From: Rhypophila decipiens | Taxonomy: Eukaryota > Ascomycota > Sordariomycetes > Sordariales > Naviculisporaceae | Assembly: GCA_033297075.1 (NCBI GenBank) | Contig: MU858183.1 | Span: 38,345-102,344, forward strand | Direction: 5' to 3' | DNA: 64,000 bases | In this document: one piece after another, positions 11,801 through 22,038 of the stretch | Numbering within the stretch: the first letter of the stretch is position 1 | How the letters are laid out: every line of letters starts with the position of its first letter | Made by a program: the position numbers and the translations under genes | The notes under the pieces: generated by a model | Databases searched by the model: none | Seen by the model: the letters and a program-made list of their open reading frames with translations, nothing else | What the model was told of the DNA's origin: nothing

Positions 11801-12825
11801 GGGGACGTGCAAGAAGCCTCGCCGACTCAGAACATGACGACGACGGGGAATTGCCACTGCCAGAGGCGCACCCCGACATCAAGACTCATGACCTCTCGCC
11901 GGAAAAGCGGCTGCTCCCACAACCACCTGCACGATTTACCGAGCAGCTGAAACGATCACCGGCCAAGCCTAGCCATGTGCCTAGACGTGAACGTGACCGT
12001 GACCACGACGACGAGGGTTCGTCGAGCTTTAGAATTCCCCGGACCGAGCAGATGATCGAGGCGCTCGAGGGCCCAAAGCGCCGCAAGGCGAGGCTCAGGG
12101 AAGAGAAGGCGGCCAAGGCGGCAGCAGAGGAGGCGGCACAAGCTGCCGCAGCGGCTGCCGCCGCGGAGGAGGCAGCAGCCGGCGACCACCCGCCCAAGCG
12201 CAAGTTCGAGATCCGCAAGGCCGATTACAAGATCTGGCGCTGCATGGTCAGTAACGAGGTGTCCAAGAGGGAGGCGCCGACCCTCGCGTGGGACGACATC
12301 GTCTCGGCCATAAAGCACATGGGCTGCACCGTCGAGCAGGGACAAGGCTCGGCGGTCATCTTTACCTGGAAAACTCTGGACGTGGAGAATGACCTCGACC
12401 CTAGGATCCCGAGGTTTGGCGGCATAGAAAAGTACAGACCGGGCAGGCCTAGGGAATGGCATGCACCGCATGGGAAAAAGGAGAATAACCTCGGCTATGC
12501 GAACTACAGGCGGATGGGTAGGGCGTTGATGGAGCAGTGGGACTGGACCTGGGACCGGTTTGAGCTGGTTCGTGGAGGGAGGCGGGTGACCGCTGAGGGT
12601 ACATCGCTGGTTGGGGAGCACAGTGCTGACGATGAGCCCGAGGCTGGGCCAGCCCACCAGGCGGCACCAGAGGTCCACGAGCCGCCCCCGATTGTGCCAA
12701 TTGAGGATGACGACGAGGCGTTCGAAATTCCCGAGGGTGCGCTCAATATTGATGCTATGCCTCTCCTGAGACCTGGAGTTGTGCCCATCCGCCGGAGACA
12801 AAGAACGCCGCCATCGACGCCTTGA
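8827..12825 (+). CDS. Large 'ipa protein'-type fungal protein with HicA-like C-terminal domain
   Basis: Uninterrupted frame of 1332 residues, unusually long for an intron-rich region. Residues 1-120 are low-complexity: Lys/Gly-rich with repeated ADPKGK units, then Asp/Ser-rich. A short coiled coil follows (about 125-150). A long helical body contains LDPRYWFELYGRMF and IMDVQSFVFRFLFNCCK, which resemble fungal proteins annotated 'ipa protein'. A charged region with an Ala/Glu tract (about 1095-1118) precedes a compact domain at about 1134-1246. That domain has the layout of the HicA/YcfA double-stranded-RNA-binding-like fold: LAWDDIVSAIKHMGC, GSAVIFTW, a WHAPHG centre and a final GRALMEQWDWTWDRFEL. 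In bacterial HicA the central His of the GS..H region is catalytic. Here a His is kept in HAPHG, but activity is unknown. No membrane segment or signal peptide was seen. The function is not known. Family resemblance is from memory, not a search. Confidence 0.8.
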   Translation: MAKGKNSRKKSRGKASAGPQGTKGDADPQSQGSVDPQGTEDVADPKGKAPADPKGKGKAPADPFVEAEYISDSDDPDRRRPTRGEKGKGLADRSGEDEDPDATESYPDSSDEYSDSDGPEPTALDISKMKKEVKKLRDQVRKQRLNVRSIVSRHWETIQKSWMGMEKKQREKILKGGYKASNPGAGIELPTELFPNVEKLLDGRDASMRGSSAPVDDDKYWYWFLVPQVNLPGLLLDRNFLLFLVERLISPPYVFSEADFTRLFPALFCGAVEKEFDYFRKQGVIIRALDPRYWFELYGRMFDKNTASVKDVNDMGFENNEDIWGVVEEPEHACWIMDVQSFVFRFLFNCCKGILDAAKVPKAELKANQDGPPLWEHELGEPDKLPRGEEMGERDRMLLERPYRNPKMIDLDYIGPTIEEALAPWKLHLERLKLDPGYFARSVALADLTNTWRIRSDGFDFGENAAHDEQMKSDLSIWYHVQTALQKGDYYQRILNHFESALHASKLHSTAYDHSLEIVKHVDVFSELPAGSIIMDDVMEAMWTKHPDRTPETLAKGRKYFENYLKKPPEERKTEALNYLDGVQDMASQSLQERWDEFKAALAVLEEAVEMAVFFQLRQFGWLICEPQMRMFYRRVQVPEGKTPIVVQKKGKWASDVLDEATHKATLEVIDHINELGHPDSENAPPVHNLGKVRRLNKIVEKYKAEGLLHPTPWFMGLLRDSEAILNCHYLLHTIEPYARFNGDSRRESGELVQLESKSWKRFHDILEAHLMWPLVAKEPYINRATSIGRLLRGAESGYSLAASGDPDTAEMKFSRQHYNDLLDHFWHCVHRAAVGASTDDWKEIATFEYDDQDFDDAQVQFARDHARPEGEIDNKTLIPGRWLADHLPDSVKTADDGQLESFVLFARGTYAFQSLLWDSTIPRKRRTMQAVEELEIYRELGESIERCKYFTEIEKTLDGQFLAELKAERDKKAAEWAAHWARVIPSTPEKGGRARSLADSEHDDDGELPLPEAHPDIKTHDLSPEKRLLPQPPARFTEQLKRSPAKPSHVPRRERDRDHDDEGSSSFRIPRTEQMIEALEGPKRRKARLREEKAAKAAAEEAAQAAAAAAAAEEAAAGDHPPKRKFEIRKADYKIWRCMVSNEVSKREAPTLAWDDIVSAIKHMGCTVEQGQGSAVIFTWKTLDVENDLDPRIPRFGGIEKYRPGRPREWHAPHGKKENNLGYANYRRMGRALMEQWDWTWDRFELVRGGRRVTAEGTSLVGEHSADDEPEAGPAHQAAPEVHEPPPIVPIEDDDEAFEIPEGALNIDAMPLLRPGVVPIRRRQRTPPSTP

Positions 12826-13634
12826 GGAAGCGGTTGACTTTATCTTGACCGCGTGAGGTCCATGGCGCACCGATTTTGGCTGCTCTTTCTTGGATACCGA
12901 CCACCGCACGGCGTGTGACGACTTTCGGTCCTCATCAAGTGGGCAGGTGCCTTGGATATTCTGGGACGTTTCTTGGATATCCTTGGTTTCTTTGGTAAGT
13001 CTTTTTTTCTTTCTGGATTTGGTTTTGGAGTTTCTTTCCAAGTGTGTCTTGGACCTTTTCTGTCTTTCCTCTTCTTGGTCGACCTACGTTGCCAGCTCTG
13101 GTTGTTTGAGCTTTCTGGTTTTATTTTTCTGTGCTTTATATACACTCTTTGGCTACCTCGTTATCCTTTACTCTGATCAGGACTTTGGATATGTTCTCTT
13201 CCTTCTGCTTCTGTTTGTATAATTTTGTTTGTATTTCTAAGCTACAAGATATGTTTCTCATCCTGAGCTCCGTCTTGTTCGTCCATTGGTGTATATGGCC
13301 CTAAGCCAGGACCCCACATGAGAAGAGTAAGTAGAATGAGACTGGTTGTCAAACCTTGAAACCCTTGAAAACCTCGTGAACCCAACAAACAAAAGAAAAG
13401 GCAACAAAACCGACAAATACCGCCTGCTCAAGAGATCAAAACCATTGACAAAGGAGAAAACACCCATATTAACGGCTCCCCGAGCCAGCCAACCAAATGC
13501 AAACCGACAATACCTTACTTCCTTGCTCATTATTATCCGCTGCCTTTGGGCAAACGCAGAGGTGGTGCCAAACGTGAACTTGATCCCAAGCCAACTCGAA
13601 ACTCACATCTAACTTCACCACACCCTCAATGAAA
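12826..13634. other. Convergent 3' intergenic region
   Basis: T-rich sequence typical of fungal 3' UTRs (12950-13230) follows the ipa-type gene, and the 3' side of the fasciclin gene comes in from the right. The hydrophobic-looking frames here come from the T-richness and are not believed to be genes. Confidence 0.6.
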
Positions 13635-15095
13635 CTAGAATAACCCGCCAGCCAAAAGCTGAACCCAACCCACAAGAAGCCACAGCCCAAAAATACCTCC
13701 CCTCGCGAAAAGAGACGAGGAGAAGAGTATCGAAGAAGATCCAGCCGTTGCGGGAGCAGACCCGCCATCTCCACCGGACCCCCCGGGAACAGGGTACGCT
13801 GTCACTGTGGCTGTTGCGATTGCCGAAGAAGATGGTGTCGGTGTGGGAATGCCGGATGTGAATGGCACCGAGTTTGTTGTTTTTGCGCCGGTGAATGCGG
13901 GGCTTTGGGTTGAGAGGGACGGGTTGGGCTGTGCGTTTTCGTTGGAGGGGTTTAGGACACTATTTTCCTTTTTGTCAGTATTGTGTTTATTAATGGTTTG
14001 TTGTGTGCTGTTTGTGGTAGCGTGTGGTCATGACGGGGCCATCTTATGAGATGGGCTGTGTCCAGGATGTACAAAAAGGGGCTTGTAAACAAAACGTAAA
14101 AGGGGTAACTGCAAAAGCCTGTGAACCCCCGATCCGATGCAACCGCCCACCCAACCGGAAAAGAGAAAAAACAAAAGGAGGAAGACTTACTTGTCACAAA
14201 TATGAACAACTCCATTGTTGGCAAACAAATTCGCCTTGATGATCCTGGCGCTGTTGACGAAAATCCCGCCATCTTCAACCCGGATGTGTACTTCATTCCC
14301 TTCACTCGTCGTCACGCTCTGGTTCGTCATTTGCGCCGTGTAAACCACCTTTCCCTTGAGAACATGGTACCCCATCAGCGACGCCAGTTCCGACGCGCTC
14401 ATGTCAGCAATGACAGCGCCGATGGCGTTGAACCCCGCATTGGAGGGCGCAAAGATGGTGATTTCGCTTTCTGAATTGATTGACTCGACCAGACCGGACT
14501 GGGAAAATGCACCCTGTGCGGCGGTCAAGTTCGCGTTGATCAAGGTGTCCGAAATGTTGGCGGGTATGGTCAGGACATCGTCGATAATGTGAATTGTCCC
14601 GCCTGTAAAGTTGAAGTCGCCTTGCTGGACAGATGCACTGTTCTGGTTGCCTGACTGGAAGGAAATGGCGCCGTTGACGAGGTTGCCTGCTACTCGCTGG
14701 CCTCCGGTGACGTTGGTGTAGGCCGTGTCGTTCATCAAGGTCGTGACGATCGAGGGCGAATCTGACGAGGTGGAAAAGTTGGATGTGAACCAGACGCCTT
14801 GGAATACGTGATATTTGAGGAATGCCTCGACCATGCCCGAGTCTGAGGCCATGGCGTCCATCACCGCGTCGTTGGCTTGGAGTTTGTTGAGTGCAACATT
14901 GCTTGGTGCGAGGACAGTAATGTCTTTGGCGTCGGCGAGCTGGGCGAATAGCGCTTGTTGGCCGGCGAGGAAATTGTTGAGGACGGAGAGGGTGTTGTTG
15001 TGGGCGTCTAGGACGTTGGCGAGGGTGCTTGCCGAGGCCTTTGTGGCGAGAAGGGCGAGGAGAAGTGAGACGAAACGGCGTTTTATTCCTGCCAT
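13635..15095 (-). CDS. Secreted fasciclin (FAS1) domain protein with GPI anchor
   Basis: Two exons: 15095-14191 and 13959-13635, joined GACAA|GTAAGT to ATAG|TGTCC in matching phase 2. The product is about 409 residues. A signal peptide (about 1-22, ending KASA) leads into two FAS1 domains, each with the H1/H2 signatures: ITVLAPSN then YHVFQGV, and ITIFAPSN then YHVLKG. The second domain ends at the NNGVVHI stretch just before the intron. Many NxT/NxS sites occur. Exon 2 encodes a Pro/Ser/Thr-rich stalk and a hydrophobic tail (GIFGLWLLVGWVQLLAGG) typical of GPI attachment. FAS1 proteins are adhesion or surface proteins; fungal members are wall-associated. Without the intron the frame stops four codons into it, losing the stalk and anchor. 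Confidence 0.9.
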
Positions 15096-17617
15096 TCTGG
15101 ATCGTTTGTAGGGAGATCAAGGGGCTGCTGAATTTGTTGTCTTGGCGAGGCGAAAAGGGTGAAATAACACTGAACGAATGGATGGCTTTGTCGAAACAAT
15201 AGCGGGGTATCTTTCGCTAAGAACAGGAGAGAAGCAAGATGAGAAACTGATGATGATGATAATGGAGAGAAGAAGGCATTATCTCTGGGATAATCAGCAC
15301 ATTTTATCTAGATTCATTGAGAGGAAAAGGTCTGTCCTTCCCTGGTTGTCCATCGCCACTGTTCTTTTCATCCAAGACGAGACTCATGACCCTTTGTGCA
15401 TTACATTGCCCCCTATGTACATGTGTGCTGAAGACTGCACCTAAAGGCACACCGAAGTGTGCATCCAAGTCCTGATCATAGAATCTCGCCTTCGTGGGGA
15501 GGAGAGAAAAGGGGAAATGTACAGACTCTGCATCAAGACTGCACGAAAAGTTGGGACGTTTGCTCAATATGAATGCCAGGTCCGGGCTTCTGCTTCAGCC
15601 AGTACAGGTTTTCCAAGTGGTTAGGGTTCTCGGGCTCGTTCATTTGACCGGTTATGAGGAAGCAGATTCGTGTCATGATCCCAGGTTGTGGTCTTTCCTC
15701 GGGTTTGGATAACACTCCGTCCGGGATGAAACCCGGGGATCTGGCGCTAAGACTCACCAGCCTTGTTAAGGTTTTGCCCTGCATCAACGCTGCCTATGAA
15801 GCACAACGCGCATAATGTTAGTTGGTCATTCCATACTAATGCTCGGGGTTTACTTTATCTCTTTCTGGATTGCCAATCATATCTATATGCAAATTGGGAC
15901 TCAGAGGACAATAACAATAAGCTCTCACCATCCTCACACCTAACCCCAGTAAGGGAAATTCAAAGTACATTATCATCGTGCTTACAGCGCGTGAGTCTCA
16001 GTCTCTGAGGAGATCATAGTCAAAAGTGATGGGCCCTAAGCGGGTAGTTTCTTTGTTAAACCCAACACAACCCTTTCCAAGCACTGATAAAGATGTGAAT
16101 CTCGCAGTGGAGTCATGATGAAGCATTATCATAGTGAAAGACTGTGTTGCTAAATGTTCTATGAGTAAGGTGGGTTTGTAGTTCAATTGGCGGTATTTCA
16201 CGTCTTATTGGAAGAGGAGGAGAAGATGTCAAAATGGAACAAAACTTATCATCATCATGCAGGACTAGCTACAGACAGCCCTCCAAGGCTACATTAGTAT
16301 TTTAGGGCCTGCATATACGCGCAGTCCAAGTCAAGAGATCTTCCAAAGTCCACGCAATGCGCTGGCGACTCTCAGAGAGCAGTCTGGTGTTTTTGCCATC
16401 CTCTTTCCGAAAAGTGAGCATCTTTCGACACAACTGTCCTTTCCCTTGCTTGTCGTCTTTCTCTATGATCTGTCGATGTGAGTCCTTATAAATTTCATGC
16501 TTTGGAGTTGGAGAAAAGTCTTGCTTGTTGTTCCTTTTTCGATTATTATGCAGGAGATGATAAGATGATAAACCTGTTGCAGTCCTCTGTCCATAAGAGA
16601 TTCATTGCCATGTTGCGATGCTACCCGCTCATGATAACATTAGTTGAACTTATGAAGGTGGAAGAGTGGCTTCATTACTATTACAAACTCATCCTCTTGA
16701 TGGTATCATAGACTCGGAGAGTCTTTCCCGAGTGGGAGGCGAACCGGAGAAAGTAGCCCGGTAGTTGTGTAGGTAACGAGTCACTTCGCTCAGGAGAATC
16801 ATGCTCAGATTTCAGCAGAGAGAGAAAAAGTCAGCTCTCGTCCCAAAGATCGCAACACGGAACGGGGCTCTCCAAGCAATGTAATATCCCAGATATGAGC
16901 CGTAATCAATCAAAGTGGTATTTTTAGGTGATTTCCATTCCATCGGCTAATATCACAGCTTCTGCTTTCTGTCCGTGAGTGGTGAATACCCGGATATTTC
17001 ACTGACTTGCCCCGTTGCATCAGGAACCAGTTGCCCGGGACAGAATGGGTTGGAGACTGTGCCAAATGTGTCTACACACCCAGGATCTAGTAAAAGACTC
17101 GTGATATTATACTGTGAAAAGTTCAAGACTTGGGTGCCGGCATGTTTCCCTTACCACCTGATGCTGTGGCCCTTCCATTTCCCAGTCTGATCGGATATGC
17201 CAAGACGTCAGCTGTCGGACACGGCAAGCAATCAGAGAAATCCATCCATCGGACCTTGACAGATGTAGTGTATTCATCTCCCGTACCGATCCGTCTTTGG
17301 TTCCCGGGTCTCGTCTCCCTCTTGGCAGGTCCCCAGCGGAGACGATAAACAGACCAAGTTCTAGACTACCCCGTCCGTATAGGAACCCAGCAAGCGAGTC
17401 ACGGTTCCATCGATAACACCCTGGTTTAATACAGCGTGGTAGTGTACTCCCAGCATGCGGAACTCGTCCGAGAGGGTAGCGAGTCCCGAAATCGAATCGT
17501 GGTTTCTGGACTGATATCAGTAGCTGGACGCCAATAAAAATACTCGATACTGCCCCCATTTTGCCCAAGAGACGGTCTTGTCGTAGGACCATCTCATAGT
17601 CATTCCAGAACACCAGG
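15096..17617. other. 2.5 kb intergenic between two divergent secreted-protein genes
   Basis: Upstream regions of the fasciclin gene (left) and the beta-lactamase-like gene (right). I find no coding frame with family features. The 233-codon minus-strand frame at 17107-17808 overlaps the start of the next gene and is treated as a shadow. Confidence 0.55.
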
Positions 17618-19730
17618 ATGCGCCGCATTTTGGTCGCCCTCGCGGCGATAGCCAACCTCGGCACACCCATCAACGCCAAAGCCAATTGTCCCCTGTACGG
17701 GCCTCTATTCCCCCGACCGACGAACCTCGCCCAGAGCCTGGCGATACAAATAGCGGGATACACGCTCGACGACGTATTCACGCGTGCCATTGACAATGAC
17801 AGCAGCACCGGATCCGACCACTTTTCGTACGCTGTCGAGGTGTTTTCTGGGAGCGAGAAGAAGCCGCTTTGGTCGCACTACTGGACAGCACCGAATCTGC
17901 CGAGCTTCAATTCATCGGGCGTACAAAAGGTAGACAGCAACACGGTGTTTCGGATCGGGAGCATCACCAAGGTCTTTACAGTCTTGACCTTTCTCGCCAC
18001 CGTGGGGGATGGCATCTGGAATGACCCCGTCACCAAGTACGTCCCCGAATTTGCGGAATTAGCAAAGAAGGACCCTGGCGGCTCGATGTGGGCGCCAGAC
18101 TGGGACTCAATTACGGTCGGGTCGCTGGCTAGTCAGACTTCGGGGATCATAAGAGATTGTGAGTTGGCTCTATTATTCGGTCTCTGAGAGTGGGATGGCA
18201 GTTAACAGTCCAAACACAGACGCCCTCCTTGGAGAACTTGCATATCAGGTCCCGTTGGAAGACTTGCGCAAGATTGGCTTTCCCGATATTCCCATCGAAG
18301 AATTTCCCCCATGCGGAATCAACCCGACATGCAACAGGACCCAGATCATGAAGGGAATGGGGAGGACGCCCCCTTCCTTTCCCCCCGGCACGACACCAAC
18401 GTATTCAGACCTGGGGTTTGTATTCCTTGGAAACATCGCAGAGAAGGTCACGGGAAGAGACTTCAAGTCGCTTGTGCAAGACGCGGTTCTGACGCCGCTA
18501 AATCTAACGCACACGTTCGTCTCGGTCCCGAGGGACGAGCTGGGGGTAATCCCAGGAAATCGGTACAAGACATCGTGGGCGTTCGAAATGGGCGAGGAGT
18601 CTGCGTAGGTTCTAGCAACCTCCATCAGAATTAATAATGCAAATCAGTATGGCTGATATTGTGTTTTGATACAAACAGAACAGGAAACATGTGGACCTCG
18701 GTAGGGGATCTCTCGGCGTTGGGGCGAGGCATCATGCGCTCGACGCTCCTCAAACCAGCCATGACCCGACGCTGGCTCAAACCCATAGCCTTTACCTCGG
18801 ACCCCAAGTCCATGGTGGGCATGCCATGGGGAGTGCGACAGATCAACATCTCTCAGGGTAAGCATTTCACTCACCTCAACCCGTTCGTCCCTTTTGCTAA
18901 CCCAAGCTGGTCCAGACTCGCCATACCAATTCGTCCACACCTTCAACAAAATCGGCTCGCTGGGCTCCTACACGTCCATGCTAGCCATCATCCCGGAGCT
19001 CGACATCGGCTTCAGCATCCTCGCAGCCGGCGACCCTCCGCCAGGATTAGCCATGGACATCGCCGACACCCTGACAAAGACTTATATCCCGACCCTGATG
19101 TACGTAGCGCGGTACCAAGCCAACCTCACCTATTCGGGGGAGTACCGCTATGTCTCTCCAAATACCACCACAACCAGCGGGACAAATTCCACCACCGCTG
19201 CGCCATTCCAAAACTCAACTAGCACATCCACTGCCACCGGTGCGCCATTCCCAACAAGTAGCAGCGGTACTAGTTCCAACAGCAGCAGCACAAGAAACCC
19301 ATACCCCCCCGGCGCAACAGTCTCCCTGCGAATATCAACCGACCCTTCCCTGCCGGGCCTAGGCGTCCAAAACTGGACAGCCAACGGGGTCGACATGGGC
19401 CTGATAGCAGTCGCCATAGGATCAAACATTTCCGAGTCGTACATAGAGAAAGTTCGCCCCTCGGTACGTCTTTATCCGACGACATTTGAGGAAAAGACTA
19501 CGGGTGGCGGTAAGAAGATTGCCTTCAAGGCGGTGTTTGAAGATGTCGGACTTGAAGCGAATACGAATGGCAGTATGAGTACCGATTGTGCTTCGTGGGT
19601 TGGGGTTACGAGTGTCGTGTATGGGAGTCGGCCGCTGGATATGTTCGTTTTTGAGGTTGATGAGGAGGAGGGTGTTGTGCGGGCGGTTGAGAATGCTGCT
19701 TTGAGGGTGAGGATGGAAAAGGTTAGTTGA
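17618..19730 (+). CDS. Secreted serine beta-lactamase-like / penicillin-binding-type hydrolase
   Basis: Four exons: 17618-18158, 18220-18604, 18679-18857 and 18916-19730. Donors are GTGAGT, GTAGGT and GTAAGC, and every phase agrees; the protein is about 639 residues. A signal peptide covers about residues 1-20. The class C beta-lactamase/transpeptidase fold is shown by the SxxK motif SITK (Ser115, Lys118) within VFRIGSITKVF, by LASQTSG further on, and by a YSDLGF segment (Tyr242) in the place of the Y-x-N motif. Asp stands for the usual Asn. After the catalytic domain comes a Ser/Thr-rich linker and a C-terminal segment of about 150 residues. Fungal relatives are extracellular or secondary-metabolism-linked esterases/hydrolases; the substrate is unknown. 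The TGNMWTSVGDL segment matches the TGGM.ST..DL pattern of this family. Confidence 0.88.
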
Positions 19731-20249
19731 TTGAATTGAGTGAGGTATTATGGAAAGCTGACTGGTACCGTCGGGACATTTCTTTGTATTTTCGGATGAG
19801 ATTTTGTATGATTTGGGAGAATATCAATAAATGAGCTGAGTCAATGCTGGTTTGGTCGAGTTCGTTGCTTTATTTGACGTGTCTCTGTTCTCGCTATCTC
19901 GTCCGAGTTTGCTCCTAGGAAAAAAAGCCAAGGCGGTGAACACTCAGACGCCCATACCGGAGCGAGTGGAAGCCGGGAAATTTTCGGCCGGAGGTCTGCA
20001 ATTCCGTATCGGGGGGGAGCTGCTCCGTATGTGGGTCCGGATCGGATTCACTTCGGCACATCCTACCGGCCTGGGACTATCAATCGGCGGACGGGCACTG
20101 AAAACACCTATCGGGGTAACCGGTGGTGGGAAATGGGAATCATAAATCAAGTCACTCGGTTCAGTTGTAAATTACTTCTTAATAGACCAAATAACACCTT
20201 TACTCTGTCCTGTTCATATCCAAAGGCAACCAAGTCTTCATGTTGAGCC
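19731..20249. other. Convergent 3' intergenic region with LTR-edge-like 18-mer
   Basis: 3' sides of the beta-lactamase-like gene and the DUF1996 gene. At 19748-19765 lies TTATGGAAAGCTGACTGG, identical to 30709-30726 at the start of a probable LTR. Nothing else was recognised. Confidence 0.5.
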
Positions 20250-21344
20250 TCAATTGTCCATCTTCATCATCTTCAAACTCTCGTGGTAATCCGACGTGCC
20301 CCCATTAGGATCCCGATCGCGAGTCTTGCAATTGCTGTACTTCTTGCCCGGGCCATGCGCACCCTTGATCTCCATAAACGTCTGCCCCTTTGCCTGGAGC
20401 ATCGTCTTGGCGGCGTCTTCGTACCACCCGTTGATGAAATCGCCATGGAAGCAATATCCTTCTCCTATCTGTAATTTTGTAGCTTTGTTAGCCGAGTCTG
20501 CACCTGCAATTTCTTTTCCTTTTTTTGGTTGACATACCTCCCCACAAGCCAACTTGATAGGCGGTACGCCCTTCCAGCCATTCTTGATAACGCCCCGTGT
20601 GTTGTACCGTACACTAAACCTCAGACTAGGAACCCTTTTCATATTGGCGGGACAGCGCCCCCCCGGCGAGGCAGCAGCGTAGGTGTACTCGGTCAGCTTA
20701 TTAGGGTTGACACAGTCGGGAAAGCGCAAGATGGCCTGTAAATGAGCTGAGCAAGTTGAGCGTGGCAGAGCTGCTCGAGGCCGGGTATTGCGGTCTTCGG
20801 GGCCGTTGCCATCGCACCACCAGGTTATCATGTTGAGGTCCTCGCGCACATCCGCTTGGGACTTGGCCGAGGCGTTGCCGGCTATCATGTAGAGGTTTGG
20901 GGGGTAGGGGATTTCTGCGCGGTCGATTTGCTCGTAGTAGGTCTTGAATGTTGCTGGGTAGATTTCGGTGTAGGTCTCGTTGTCTTTTGGACCGGTGACG
21001 TAGTAGAGTGTTGGGGCCCCTTTTGACAAGTACAGTGGTTTTGGTTAGTCGAGGCCTCGAGGGAGGATCACAGGCCAATGGCAACAGGCTAATAAGATGC
21101 GAGAATAAGACGTACAGTACACAGACATGTCATTTGCATTCTCTCCTGAAGGACATCCCTTCTGCAGCTCCTCCGTTGTGGGAAGGTCCTTGGTCAGCGC
21201 GTCGGATCCGTAGAATGAGTGCATATGGGAGATGTATTTCCCCGGTGAGACGATTGGATCCATGTTCTTGCGCATGAAGGGCTTGTGCTCGACCACCGTC
21301 AGGGCCGAGGCTGCCCCAACCAAGAGGGCGACGGCGGACTTCAT
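20250..21344 (-). CDS. Secreted DUF1996-domain protein
   Basis: Three exons: 21344-21116, 21019-20538 and 20468-20250. Donors are GTACGT and GTATGT, acceptors AAAAG and TTACAG, all in phase, giving about 309 residues. A signal peptide (MKSAVALLVGAASALTVVE) precedes the DUF1996 opening MDPIVSPGKYISHMHSFYG, followed by CPSGENANDMSVYW, APTLYYV, FPDCVNPNKL and GYCFHGDFINGW, the usual order of the family. The role of DUF1996 proteins is unknown; they are secreted and common in filamentous ascomycetes. The second intron is exactly 69 nt and contains no stop, so an unspliced message would still be translated with 23 extra residues. Splicing brings CGE directly to IGEGYCF, the more family-like reading. 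Confidence 0.88.
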
Positions 21345-22038
21345 CGTTACTACCTCTTCTGTCGTAGGTGTGATACTGCCCAAAATGCGCTTGGATGAGG
21401 CCGAGTATCTCTCAAAGGTGAAAAGCAAAGAGGGGTGCGTGATGAAGTGCTGGAGAGGAAAATGCCTGCAATTATATCGAGCTGTGAGGAGGCACAAATA
21501 GCCCCCGAAATGATCTATTGCTACATAGCAGACGTAGAGCATCATGTCCCACGGTGTATACAATGCCGAGCCTTTGTCCATGTCCAAGTTCGAGGTACGG
21601 CTAATGTAAACAGTTAATACAAGCACGGGGTGTGATTGCAACGGTTGAATTCCAGGGTCACCATCTATATCACCAATGGCCTCTTGTCTCCTCGCCCCGC
21701 GTTGCTATTGGCGGCATGGGATTTCCCCCGAATCAATATTGAGGATGTGCATGTCCCGGTAGTTGGGTGTTCGCTTGAGCTGTCTCGGTACTTGCATGCC
21801 ATGATATATTGCGGTTGGCAGCTGAAGGGAAGGCTTGTTCTTGAGTTCAGACAGTATCCAAGTAACAGGATGCAATAATAGATCCGAATATACAATGTGC
21901 AGAGTATTATAACAAGTTTATATTTTTAGGTACCAGACGCCTGCCAAATGGACATGGCTACGCAAAGAGTTCATCCTTTCCCTTTCTTGCAAAGCTAACA
22001 AGTCATCATTCACTCATATTCCTCAATGCCGGGGTATA
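21345..22038. other. Intergenic, DUF1996 upstream region
   Basis: Promoter and leader of the DUF1996 gene and the 3' side of the Cys-rich protein gene. No further gene seen. Confidence 0.55.

Noticed and set aside
16140..16200. TAGTTCAATTGGC resembling a tRNA A box
   Set aside because: No B box or foldable stems follow.
17107..17808. 233-codon minus-strand frame
   Set aside because: Overlaps exon 1 of the beta-lactamase-like gene and its promoter, has no family features and looks like a composition shadow.
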